NCBI GenBank assembly: GCA_016169945.1
Contig: JADLSH010000367.1
Location: forward strand, 1,736,001-1,800,000
DNA from: Trachythela sp. YZ-2020
Lineage: Eukaryota > Cnidaria > Anthozoa > Malacalcyonacea > Clavulariidae
Direction: 5' to 3'
Length of the DNA stretch: 64,000 nucleotides
Below the pieces are notes generated by a model. That model had not been told where the DNA came from. It did not search any database and saw nothing but the letters and a program-made list of their open reading frames with translations. Position numbers and translations under genes: made by a program. Below, piece after piece: positions 45,400-56,319 of the stretch. How positions within the stretch are numbered: position 1 is the first letter of the stretch; each line of letters begins with the position of its first letter.

Positions 45400-46385
45400 C
45401 AGACGACAAAAGGGCACGTTTTTCCGTTCAAGAGACTGAAGATGATTTAAATATGCTTTTGGACAGGAAAGACTCTATATATGAACACCAAGAAAGCCAC
45501 TACAAAGTCAGCTATAAATATTTTTAGAAGTTACTGAGTACGCTTAGATTTTTTTTATGCCGAAGGCGAAGCTACGAAAACAGGAGGAGAAATTTACAAG
45601 AAATCATCGTTGAATAATATTCGTGAAGGAATTGCTAGACACCTAAAGAAAGAACGAAACATTGACATTGACATTATTGTAGACCCAGCGTTTGATTCGG
45701 CTAACGACATTTTTCGTGCTCAGCTTGTATAGTTAAAACGACAAGGAAAAGGAGCAACCGAACATGCACAATCCCTTGACGAAACTAGTCTGGATGGATA
45801 TCATGCTTTGCGTCATTCGCTGTGGCCGAGAAAACCTACGACAAATGACAAAAAACACTTTTGAAATCAAAGTTGATGCTTCCGGCAAACGTTACGTTTC
45901 ACAAACAGTAGACGAAATGGACATTTTTCGAAGTATGTCAATTGAATACAAGTTAAGTAAAATCTATACCAACAATTGTATCAGGTCTACTGCTATTGAA
46001 ATCTTAAATGAAGCAGGATTGACGACAGAGAAGTTATGAAAATCAGCAGCCTAAAAGTGTAACTATAGTTTACAAAACAAAGTTATCACAACAGAATCAG
46101 TGAGCAGTGCAAGCAAAGTATTTCAAACAGTGCAGCATTGGAAAAGTGATTACATGCTCAGCTCGTGAAAAAGAAAGTGGAAAATCAAAAGAATTAGACA
46201 AAAGACGGTGCACCAAATCTCCAGTCTCGTCTATTTCTCTAAGTTCACCGCCTGGAAGCCCGCTCGTGTTTAACCTTCAACAATCGACTTTAAGCCATTC
46301 AAGTTCATCTTTCCCGCTTAGTTTTAAGCCAGGACAAATGACTTTTAATAACAGTAATGTCACTTTTAACTTCGGCAATCGTTAA
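45400..46385 (+). pseudogene. Crypton-type tyrosine recombinase (DUF3504) remnant
   Basis: Plus strand, in shifted frames. An N-terminal part has YAEGEATKTGGEIYKKSSLN then NIREGIARHLKKERNIDIDI. A middle part has LKRQGKGATEHAQSLDETSL. The frame at 45,764-46,039 has FEIKVDASGKRYVSQTVDEM and IYTNNCIRSTAIEILNEAG, the region with the conserved catalytic Arg of the C-terminal recombinase domain. The tail (45,107+ frame to 46,385) is Ser-rich and ends TFNNSNVTFNFGN, as Crypton/DUF3504 proteins often do. Stops and frameshifts inactivate it. A domesticated ZMYM/QRICH-like host gene is less likely because no other domain is attached. Confidence 0.7.
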
Positions 46386-46534
46386 AATTGTTTTGTTTTC
46401 GTTTATATTTTGTTGATGTCTTGTTGAATGTTGTATGAATAGCTTATTCCTATTTTGGCGCGCTTTCGGCGCAAGTTGTATATGAGCAAATTATTAAATT
46501 GTTTGTTTGTGTTTGGAAAAGTTGTTCACTCTTG

Positions 46535-46690
46535 TTCGATATAATAAAACACCAACTGGATTCATCTTCGCCCAATATGGCAAAATATTAAGTCTCGACT
46601 TTCAATATTGGGTTCGACCTTCGGTCTCGCCCAATATTGAAGTCTCGACTTAATATTTTGCCATATTTGGCTTAGAAAAATCCAATAAGT
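46535..46690. repeat. Hairpin repeat, second copy
   Basis: CCCAATATGGCAAAATATTA followed by AGTCTCGACTT is mirrored by AAGTCTCGACTTAATATTTTGCCATATTTGG at 46,640. The same sequence occurs at 32,205-32,310, so this is a dispersed palindromic repeat. Confidence 0.8.
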
Positions 46691-46897
46691 TATATTATTA
46701 TACATTCAAACTCTATTCTCGTTTCTGATTGGTCAAAAAGCCCCGGATAATAATAAATATCCGGTAGTTCTCACCTTATTTCCGCTGGTGACGTCATCAG
46801 CGTGGAATAATAGTTTTTTTGGATCCAACCTCGATCGTTTTTGTCTTTTTAATGTATAATAAAACAATTATTGGATTCGGCTTACGCATGATATTTA

Positions 46898-48212
46898 GAG
46901 AGTCGTGAAGGGGTAAAATGTGAACTGGGATTTGCCTATTTTTGGACTGGGAAAATGGTATTCACTGCACTGGGACTGGGATTTAACCACTGGGAATGGG
47001 ATATATAATTTTGGAAATGGGAGTGGAATTTTTCTCGTTCAGTGGTCTCTGACTCTAATATTTGTGAAATGATCTCTTTTTTTACCTGAGCAGACACATA
47101 AAATCAGTATTTATCCTTCTTTTTTGCAAAATGTTCTTCCAAAAATCTCTAAATTTCGTTAAATATTTGCTTCTATGAGATTGTTATCAAATTTATATGC
47201 TGTGCGGGTAAAATATGTTCTAAAGGTTATTAGGGCTTCGTTCTTCGCTAACATGCTCTATACAAGTAACCAGGTACCGTCTTTAATTAATTACGGGATC
47301 AGGGGAGACGGAACAAATGAGAAATGCATTTTTAACGGTTGTTGCTCCCCTTGTATAAATTGATTTTGACATCCCCACGAAAAAATACAACTTGTTTGTC
47401 TATACACTGTTGCCTGTATAGCCTGTTTGCGACTGTGCACAGGCTAACTGTTGTAGTGTTGCATAGTATTCACCAGTGGTAGTATGTTTTATATAAAACA
47501 AAAATTACATTACCCTCCCCCCTCTTATAACTAACGTTACTTCTTAAATTCCAAGTTTTCTTATGGGCTGGCCCGGTTAAACGGGCAGGCTTGCGCCCTT
47601 TACCAACCCAGTTTGTCATTTACTCCACATGAGGCGGGCTGACCCAGCAACCGCTAGGCGCTAGCGAAATTGGGAACACGAAATTTGTTTCGCAAAATGC
47701 TATTTTTTAGTGTCTGCAGCTACTTCAGAAGGTTTAGTTTCGTTAATTCCCTATCTGTTTAGACTTTTTAGATTGTCAGTCTAGCTAGGCAGAATAAAGC
47801 ATGCACTGTAACATGATTTCCAGCCCGCTTAATGCATTTAGATGAGCCCCGGAATCCAAATCTCGCCTCGGTAAACGGAGGGAGCCCGGCAAACCGGGCT
47901 GGCCCGGTTCCCATGTGAATGAAATCTCGAAAACATATAAAAACAATATATGAGATGGATCTTGGCACTTGCGAGCCAGCCCGGTTTACCGGGATTGCCC
48001 GGCTGATATAAACAGAAATCGATCGTCATATTCTTCAGTGTTGGTGGCGGTGCGTTTATTTAAATGGCATAATCAGGGGTTTTAATATAGCCTGACTGGG
48101 AATGGGATTTCAGATTTCGTAACTGGGATTTGGGGAGAAATTAGGCTGGGAAATTGGATTTGAGCCAAAATTTGGCTGGGAAATGGGATTGGTATTCCCA
48201 TTCACGACCCTC
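46898..48212. mobile_element. 1.3-kb TIR element with 6-bp target duplication
   Basis: The left end GAGAGTCGTGAAGGGG and right end (reverse-complemented) GAGGGTCGTGAATGGG are inverted. TATTTA flanks both sides (46,892-46,897 and 48,213-48,218). The subterminal regions are packed with ACTGGGATTTG / CTGGGAATGGGAT words on both sides (46,920-47,040 and 48,085-48,205). Inside, near 47,575-48,010, lies another inverted pair of CCCGGTTTACCGGG-type words. It has no transposase and interrupts a copy of the hairpin repeat family described at 48,217. Confidence 0.78.
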
Positions 48213-48216
48213 TATT

Positions 48217-48790
48217 TAACAATTATTGGATGAGGTTTTTGTGATATCCGGAATTATCAAGGTCAAGGTAAGTGTTATCAGGCGAAGCCGAAGACTGAGA
48301 CTGATAACACTTACCGAGATCTTGATAATTCCAGATATCACTAAAACCGAATTCAATAATTGTTTTATTATACAATATACATTGCATTGTTATTAAACCT
48401 TCGATAAACAACGATTTAAATTCTGTCGCACAAAACAACGTTCAGTTTTATAATATTGGGGAAAAACCAAATATAAAATTAAAACAAGAATGACAAAATA
48501 TTAGAAACCTAATTTACTTACTATAGTTCTGATAAAAGTTTCGGAAGAGTGTATTTTTACGCAAAAACGTTCATAAAAACATCGTTTATTCATGTTGTGT
48601 TTTCTTGTTTTTATTCTTGTACGTAAAACTGCCGCTCCCTAAAGCTCGCTCGCTTGAGTACAGCGGGCTCAACCTACAGATAACTGAGTTATTTGTAGCT
48701 TGCGTGATTGCCATATTTAACTGTAAGCAATTAGCCAATCAGAAGATACGTAGCTATAGTGACTACAATGTATAATAACAAGAATTATTC
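48217..48790 (-). repeat. Hairpin repeat family, minus-strand copy
   Basis: It contains a near-perfect 60-bp-arm hairpin (GATATCCGGAATTATCAAGG...GGTAAGTGTTATCAG, loop, mirror) at 48,240-48,345. A tail follows with GAATTTAAATCGTT, AACTTTTATCAGAACTATAG and CTTCTGATTGGCTAATTGC when read on the minus strand. The same sequence in plus orientation is at 61,196-61,520 plus 62,715-62,912. A non-autonomous DNA element is likely. Confidence 0.8.
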
Positions 48791-49315
48791 AGAGCTCGGT
48801 CAATGCAGTCCACCTCAGTTTCGCTTCGGCAGATATAACACTCACCATTGTATAAAATAACTCAAACTTTTTATATCAAGCAATACTGTACTAAAACCGA
48901 TTATTTCACTTTAAGTTATATAGAGCTATATAGAGTTATATAAGCGACGAGAACCCTGTGGTGGACCCTGTGGATGACGAAGATAGAAGTCATCAAGACA
49001 CATAGTGATGACGATGATGATAATGATTGCGACGTTGATGACGTTGATAAAGACGATGACGTCAGAATCGACGACGTTCTTCTTGACCTGGTGAACAGAG
49101 ATTCAAATTTGACCAAGGTTTGGAAATTCGTTAACTCTTTGATGTAGTGTCGTTCTCAGGCCAAAAATGCCGGCGTTATGCGAGAACCTATGCGGCCAGG
49201 AAGGAGTTTAGAAGTCTTTCTTGGCAGAAAATTTCCTACTTATCGATTAAAATCGTTTGGCGTTAGCCAGAACTAACTAATCTGGCGTTAGTCAGAGTAA
49301 AATAGGCTGGTGACC
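48790..49315. other. Spacer with an acidic open stretch
   Basis: On the plus strand from an ATG near 48,972 to a TAG near 49,148 there is a 58-codon frame with SDDDDDNDCDVDDVDKDDDV. It could be a (GAT)n-derived low-complexity run rather than a gene. No splice pair was confirmed. Confidence 0.3.
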
Positions 49316-49437
49316 TGCCGAGAATTTAGTAAACGAGTAACTGACGCTTTGAGCGGAGCCTTTCATCAAAGTGAAATGTGTGAAGGGCTCTACTCGACAC
49401 GTCCGAGGACACGTCAGTTACTCGTTTACCAAATTCG
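49315..49437. repeat. Inverted repeat AAATTTAGTAAACGAGTAAC
   Basis: GAATTTAGTAAACGAGTAAC followed by TGAC (49,322-49,345) faces GTCAGTTACTCGTTTACCAA then ATTCG (49,411-49,436), with about 65 bp between the arms. Confidence 0.7.
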
Positions 49438-49931
49438 CCGCGATTCACGGGCTACCTTTTTGATTTGTTGTATTTCCACATTTTCTTGGCAGGATTTAGA
49501 GTCCTCTGCTAAACGCGAGAAGCTCGATCCCTATACAGAGTCTAGCAAGCTCTCGTTAAAGCGGGGCATGCACCCAGCGAGAACACCGCTGCCAAAAGTG
49601 CTATTTAAAATGGGCATAGTTTTATCCTATTCCATTATTCACACCAGTTTCTTTTACAACCTTGTGAGCAGGATTGATATTTAATAGACATCTATGTCCA
49701 GAATCCTGGACTGGAGTCTGTGCGGATTAAGTCAACGATTAAAAGCACGCTCGGACAAGAATACTGGTTTCGCATGGCATGGATAAGATTCCGCAACTTG
49801 ACCTCTATCCTTATTATGTCCTTTCATTTCAGGCATTTTTCGTCTCAGCTTTGGTTTGGAGTGTTTATCGATTATCAAAGCGGAGCAAGTAATTCAATTT
49901 CATGTTTGGACTTTGGAAGCATTGTTTTTTG

Positions 49932-50042
49932 ACCGCAGAGGCTTTTAACCTCGTAAAATGTAAGGCATGCGGCCACATGCCTTACATTTTCCGAGTACGT
50001 ATGTAGCACGCGTGTTAAAGTAAAACGCCTCTGCGGAGGAGA
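49932..50042. repeat. Hairpin with CCGCAGAGGC ends
   Basis: CGCAGAGGCTTTTAACCTCG at 49,935 opposes ...GTAAAACGCCTCTGCG near 50,020-50,037. An inner perfect stem AAATGTAAGGCATGYGGCC / CATGCCTTACATTTT is centred near 49,972. Probably a small foldback MITE. Confidence 0.72.
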
Positions 50043-50049
50043 GAGGAGC

Positions 50050-50520
50050 GACAGCGAGAGAGCACTTAGTCTAGTGATTGGATGGGGAAATGCATTTTCT
50101 CACATTTCCACTGGTGCAGACGCGGTACAGGTAATTTTTGGAAGAAATTTTGTAAACCTCTCTCGCTATATTTGTTACGAACGTGTCATGCGATGGTTAA
50201 TCAATGTTCATTCGAATGATATGGGATTAAGCATCGCTCGTGAGCATTGATTAACCTAGCTTATTTATAATATCAAGCAAAAAGATGAACAGTTTTGAAT
50301 GTTAGCTGGCCTGTCTCTCCAAACAAAGTCGTAGCACGTCATTGACGATGCACGAAGCCTAGCCAATGGGAGCGCAGGTAGAGGATGTCTTGTTTTATAA
50401 CTAAATTTTTTATGGAGTAAAAATTTGCTAACAATGATGTTAAGTTTCGTTACCTGAATCCAGAGTAAATCCAGTTTAAAAGGCTAAGCAGTTTAAAAGT
50501 TCAACGTTTGATTTTACCTT
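50050..50520. other. Spacer, nothing recognised
   Basis: No domain or clear repeat was seen before the LINE ORF1 region. Confidence 0.35.
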
Positions 50521-53085
50521 AACTTGGTACCCGGGAAAGCAAAACTCGATATTGTTTCATGGAAAGGACGGTGAGTTATTCAAACAAATTCTGGTAAGAG
50601 TTTTAAATACAGATCGCGTAGAGCAAGCAGACGCTATCTCGGACAGTTTATCGATGAAGACATCAGAACCGCAAAATACCATCAACAATACTAGCGCTCC
50701 CGAACTATTACAAACATCAGTTAAAGACTGTGCTTCTAAGACTATTCAAGAAATTTCTCAATGCAAAAATTGTGAAAATTTAAGGGCAGAAATGTCTGAA
50801 CTTGCTAAGAAAGTGGATTCTTTATTCGATCTAACGCATAAAATTTACAACTCATTGAACAAATCGCTAACTGCTGATTCACTTCCAAATTCAGGGCAAA
50901 GTCTGGCAAACAAAAATGACAAGGTCTCTGGGTATTATGATCTTTATACTGACCTTGAAGGCGTTAAATCAAAACGATATTGGTAAAATAACTGAAGAGA
51001 TTAATCAATTCCGTGACCAACTCTCAATGCAAAATGAGCAGCAAAAAATTTCTAAAGAAATCACTAATCATGATGCAGTTTCGCCCGAAATTTCAGTGAT
51101 GCCAATCACATGTCCTTCACAATTGAGTGAACCCCTGAAGGGTCCTGAAGGGAATTAAAAATATGCCCTCAACCAACGCACAAAAGCCAAGCTATACCAC
51201 AGAATAGGAAATGACCAGAAGGGCCACTCAGCAGTGCAACGTGACCCCCTATTTTTATGCAGTTTTCTGGCCAGAATAATGGCGGATCAGCCAGTTCAGC
51301 GTGTTTATTGCCGGCCAGAAAATGCAATTGACTGGCTAGAATAATGGTAATGAACATACGTAATGCGACATGCGCAGCGTCAAAAACCTCAAGTGGCCCT
51401 ATTCTATGGCTATACTAAAGAGCTTTCCCGAATCGAAGTTAACGAAACGGCTACCAACCAGTCTCCCAACGATGCTGACTTGAACACCCAGCCTGCGTGG
51501 ATAAACAGTCTACCATTGATTGAGATTGAGATTTCAAAGCCGTGTGAAATATACACTATTAGGGAAAATAACTGCCATAACAAATCTAAATTAGAACAGA
51601 GTAATGACCCACAGCCTTTATTTTCAAAAAACCAAGCAAAATATCGTCTACGGCAGCCTCCTGGCGGTTTAACCAAAGGGAACACTGAAAAGCCAATAAC
51701 ATCCAACAACTCCAAATTCCTGCTTCCTACAAATCTTAATAATGACAATCAGAATCAGATCCCTGTTAGAATTACCACACGCAACGATACTTCACGAGAT
51801 AAAGCGAGGTTCACGAGCCTACGAACTGTATAAAGATATTCACCGATACAAAAATGATTAAACAAACTGTTCCTTCATTATTTTTAACCAACGCTTGCCA
51901 CATTACGAACAAAATAGACGAGCTCACTTCAATTGTGGAAATCAATGAACCTGAACTTATCTTAATTTCTGAATCCTGGTTAGATTCCAGTATACCAGAC
52001 GAAGTTATATCTATTGGAAGCAACTTTATTTCGTAGCGGAAAGACAGAGGAACTCTGAGTGGCGGGTTAATTGCTTATGTTAAATCATCAATACCCTTCA
52101 ACCGCTTGCCAGACCTGGAAGAAGGCAAAGAAGTTTGATGGATTTTGCTGAAACCACCCAGACTCCCAAGGCCTTTCAGTTGCATTATCATGGTTGGTGT
52201 CCATTTCCCCCCTGGTCAACTTGTTGAAAATGGGAAATCCATGATTGATTATCTTACTAATGGAATTGACTCCATCCTTCATAACTATCCATCCGCTGGA
52301 ATTATTATTGCAGGAGATATACGATTTTGATAAAATGAGTTTGAGTCGTTCAGACCATCAATGTCTCCTTCTGAATCCAAAACATCGGATGAGTATTCGC
52401 CCAACATCTAGAACATTCAGATCGATGAAACGTTCTAACCTCATGGGAGTCATAGCCCTTGAACATAGAATGTGCAAGACTATCTGAGACGCCGTATACG
52501 CAGCTGAAGACGTCAATGATAAAGTTTCAATTTTTAATCTGTTGCTCAAGCACTAGATGAATGCATGCCTGTGAGAACCATACGAATACATCCAACTGAT
52601 AAACCGTGGATGACACCAAACATTAAAGCAGAGCTTAAGCTTAGACAATAGGCATTTACTCGTGGTAATATGGACCAGTATAACCTTTTGCGTGTAAAGA
52701 TAGAAAATATGATAAGGAAAGCGAAAATGAACTACTATCAAAACAAAGCTAAAACGCTCCGCACCTCTGATCCTGCGAAATGGTACAAAGCCATCTATGC
52801 TCTGTCTGGAGTAAACACTCAGCAGGATGGTTTAACTGTGAATTCAATGTCTAAAGAGGAAACCCTTTATCATAGCAGAAAAGCTGCAGAAATCTTTCGT
52901 TGTCCCATGGAAAACCGTTAACGAAACAACTAGTCCCCAACTAGATGAAGTTGAAATACTTCTCAAAGACTATCCATCACCCTGGCCTTACCTAGTGTAG
53001 GACCGATCAGAGTGCCTTAAATCATCTTAAAGAGTCGAAAGCGACGGGGGCTGATGGGGTCCCAGCGTGGAACCTATATTCTAGC
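50520..53085 (+). mobile_element. LINE pseudogene copy G (ORF1, endonuclease, linker)
   Basis: Plus-strand LINE lacking its RT. An ORF1-like protein (50,552-50,986, continued to 51,158 in another frame) is coiled-coil rich with a CxxC pair (QCKNCENLRAEMSELAKKVD). A second ORF1 part follows at 51,410-51,833. The endonuclease is at 51,854-52,330 (LTSIVEINEPELILISESWL, then SGGLIAYVKS and GIIIAGDI). The linker reaches 52,920 (DPAKWYKAIYALSG), and the conserved KSRKRRGLMGSQ-type debris of the RT entry reaches about 53,085, where the copy is cut off. Stops and frameshifts are present. A MITE sits in ORF1 at 51,198-51,408. Confidence 0.78.
51198..51408. mobile_element. 211-bp hAT-like MITE in LINE G
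   Basis: Ends CACAGAATAGG and CATAGAATAGG (right, reverse-complemented), flanked by GCTATAC on both sides (51,191-51,197 and 51,409-51,415). One more base can be added with a mismatch to make an 8-bp target duplication. Internal GGCCAGAATAATGG / CCGGCCAGAAAATG words. Confidence 0.78.
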
Positions 53086-53089
53086 ACCG

Positions 53090-54050
53090 GCATGAGGACC
53101 CGCACGATGTGTGAAAAAATTAAGGCAAAAGGTGTTGGTTTCCAAGGCATCCAAAGGGCAGGCGTTTGAGGGTTGAAATGTATTAATTGAATTTACTCAC
53201 TTCATGATCAGAAGCAGATGTAATTTAACTTTGCGCTTTGCGCTTGGTTTAAATATTGATAACCTGCGTAACTAAATACTAAATAGTAAATACTGTCCCG
53301 TTTGTCAACAATAACACTATCATTTAAGATTTAGCATGCATGGTAGAGTGCAATTCTAATACTGCCGCGAAGTATATTTTCGATCAGCCGATGTCATTGG
53401 CGAATAGCAGTGGCTATAGTATATATTCGTCATTTGATAACTTCCTTTGCCATATTTTTTGTTCTGGCATTCAGTCAAGGAGTATGCTAAATATAGCCGA
53501 GCGGATGGAATACAGCACGTAGCAGAATAAGATAACAATACAAATGAAGATAAGTATGGCGACGGTAGAGTGCAATCAAGATTCAGAGAAGCATATCGCG
53601 CATAAAATCGCGTGCAGATGCGCACCAGTATCTCATGCAATAAAACGATATCTGAAACATATACTCAATCTATTCCAATTATATTTAGTAACATTACGTA
53701 GCATCCTGCGCCACGCCCGCTAGCTCCATTTATAAATTTTATAAATTGGCAAAATGTGGCAACAACATAACAACGTTACAATGTTAGCAGAATTTTTTAG
53801 TGGATGCTCTTGTGTCAGAAAGATGCATAAGAAGATTGCCAGGTTAAGAAGATGTAGTCATCTTCTTAATTTAATCAGTTGAAGCAATTCTTTATAATTT
53901 ATAATGAAAAAAATTATATAGGTATATAGTCGTAATCATTCGCGCACTTATAAATTTACAACTAAATTGCATTTAGTAAAAGCTTATAGTTATTATTAAA
54001 TCATTAAACTACATTAACCGGATTCAGCTATGTTAGTACAGTTTAGTTTT
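53090..54050. other. Spacer, nothing certain
   Basis: Two stretches share GGTAGAGTGCAAT(T/C)... (53,341 and 53,567), suggesting a small dispersed repeat. No gene is supported. AT-rich elsewhere. Confidence 0.4.
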
Positions 54051-54057
54051 GAAATTT

Positions 54058-54320
54058 AATGATTTTGCCATATTGCCATAATTCGCAACCGGCACAAATT
54101 GATAATTTTGGGATATTGATAAAACTAGAATAGAATATAAGGAATAGTGCGAATATGCGAATAGTCGTACGATAGCGAACATAGTCCGCGAATAGTCGAT
54201 CGAATAGTACGAATAGTCGACAACAGCGAATAGAGTCCGCGAATAGTCGACGAATAGGTGCGAATAGTCGACGACGAATAGTCGAATATGCGAATACGAG
54301 TAAACGAATAACACAAGACT
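54058..54320. repeat. CGAATAGTCG repeat cluster, minus orientation
   Basis: About 15 irregular copies of CGAATAGTC/CGAATAGT. The flank GATATTGATAAAACTAGAATAG matches, in reverse complement, the flank of the cluster at 56,140-56,290. The two clusters may be the arms of one element of about 2.3 kb or two copies of a repeat in opposite directions. Confidence 0.75.
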
Positions 54321-54329
54321 TTGCAAGAC

Positions 54330-55325
54330 CCAGTGACCAGATTTGCAACAAATTAATCAATTTGCAAAATTTGGTTAATTTGACAAAGTTTGTTTAAAAT
54401 TTGCAAATTTAAATTTTTTGCAAAATTTAATTTAAATAGAAAAAAAAATATAGTTTTTTAATCTAGTTTGCTTTAGTTTGTTGTCATTTCACTGATACCC
54501 CCGGATAAAGTTACCCAAAATGTCTAGCACCTAAAATAGGTTATTTGTTTTTGACATTGTATCAGTTCAGTGATCGCATTCATTCAGTGATCGCATTCTT
54601 TATGCTAAAGCATTTGTTACGACAATGACTGAATCTGACAGTCGCTCTGAGTGGTAATATCGCTCTGAGAATTTTTTGAAGCCAGCTAAAAAAGAATTGT
54701 GGGAAAAAATGCGTTCATGGAAAATTTTGCGTTTTAATTCATATGTCGATGTCAAATTCAAGCTCGTTTGGTTACTATTCACTGCATGGAAAAAGGGATG
54801 GTGCGAAACACTTTTTGATGGTTTGATGCATATTTTCTACCAAAGTGTACGGTAAAAAACCAATACGTGTTTGCAATTTGGTAAAAATTTGGTAAAATTG
54901 TCGGTAAATTTGGTAAATACTGACACAATCTGCACCCAGGCTGTTACTTTGTATTTGTGCTGTAGAACTAAATTTACTGGAGGGGGAGCTGACGAAATGA
55001 AACGTGAAAAAACATTCGAATTCGTGATTAAATATTTGCTAAATAATTATAAATATTTGTAGTTCTTATTAGTTTAGTTTAGTTTATTTGAAAACTGATA
55101 AATTACTAATAGGTTAAATTACATTAGAAATTTAATATATTTGTATACTATCTTAAAAGCATTATTATCGTTATATTACATTATTATATTAATTAAAAGT
55201 TCAAAAAAATAGTCAAGTCAAGAGCCTATACTTAGTTATTTTTATTTACTGTTATCTTAGAAATGATATGAGGAAAACGATTTCTAGGCTCAAATTAGTG
55301 GTCTCTACTATACTAATTATTATAC
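54330..55325. other. AT-rich spacer between the two clusters
   Basis: Dense AT words (AATTTGCAAA, TTTGGTAAAATT). No gene is supported. Confidence 0.4.
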
Positions 55326-55437
55326 TTGCATCTTGTCTGTTGTCATAGTCTGTTGTTGCTTTTCGCTTATAGTTCGCTTGTTCACTGCACCATAAAGCAA
55401 CAACAGACCAAGATGCAAGTATAAGATGCAAGTATAA
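55325..55437. repeat. Hairpin ACTTGCATCTTG / CAAGATGCAAGT
   Basis: TATACTTGCATCTTGTCTGT at 55,321 is the inverse of ACAGACCAAGATGCAAGTATA near 55,403-55,423, with an inner TGTTGTTGCTTT / AAAGCAACAACA pair. Confidence 0.75.
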
Positions 55438-55496
55438 TAACTGATAGAGAACTGATAGAGAACTGATAGAGAACTGATAGAGAACTGATAGAGAAC
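55438..55496. repeat. 11-bp tandem repeat
   Basis: Five head-to-tail copies of AACTGATAGAG. Confidence 0.9.
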
Positions 55497-55499
55497 GTT

Positions 55500-56030
55500 C
55501 CCTTACCTTTAATATTGATTATTACGTTATTACCTTTAATTAGAATTTAGAAAGTAGAAGGGGACTCACTTCATAGCTTGAAGAATGGGGCTTCTGCCTC
55601 CCAGCGCCCTCCTCTTTGCATGTCTTGCTTTGCATGTCTTAAGAATTGTAATCAAGAGGATTATTTTAATAACTGGCCAAAAATTACAAAAAAAAATCAT
55701 AAATTCCATCATAAATTCCCACAAAATAATTACACTTATTATTGTGACATCAAAGGTCAGAGAACTGGGCTTTCCGCTTCGTACTCAATAGGCAATAATA
55801 GGCAATAAAAACTCTATATTATTATAAATAAAAGTACTATCCGACAGGTTGTGAGAATTTTATTTCCGAGGACGCGCACGAAACTAAACAAATAGTAAAA
55901 TATAGCGTATAGCGATGTGATGAAATCCTCTCGAATCCTCTCGCTTAAAATCATAGAAACAGGCCCTAAAAATCGTTAAACCAACGTAACGCAACTCATA
56001 TTTAAATTTTTAAAAATTTTTAACTCATTA
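55500..56030. other. Spacer, nothing recognised
   Basis: Two overlapping short frames near 55,578-55,808 have no domain. Confidence 0.35.
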
Positions 56031-56080
56031 ATGAATATATATATATATATGTATATATATTCATATTTATATATATATAT

Positions 56081-56115
<35 letters not shown>

Positions 56116-56122
56116 TATATAT
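56031..56122. repeat. (AT)n microsatellite
   Basis: Nearly pure TATATA with interspersed TTCATA; the Tyr/Ile-rich frame across it is an artefact. Confidence 0.9.
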
Positions 56123-56123
56123 T

Positions 56124-56300
56124 TGCGTCGATTTTTCGTTCGCTTTTATTTCCTATTCGTTCGCACTATTCGTCGACTATTCAGACTATTCGTCGACTAT
56201 TCGTCGACTATCGCGACTATTCATGACTATTCGTACTATTCGTCGACTATTCGCACTATTCGCACTATTCGCCTCACTATTCTAGTTTTATCAATTACCC
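56124..56300. repeat. CGACTATTCG repeat cluster, plus orientation
   Basis: Irregular copies of CGACTATTCGT, the reverse complement of the cluster at 54,130-54,310, followed by the shared flank CTAGTTTTATCAATTACCCA. Confidence 0.78.
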
Positions 56301-56319
56301 AAATTTTGTGCGTAAAGGC

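Noticed and set aside
48972..49148. Small acidic protein
   Set aside because: Mostly a GAT-rich low-complexity run; no acceptor or donor confirmed and no recognisable flanks.
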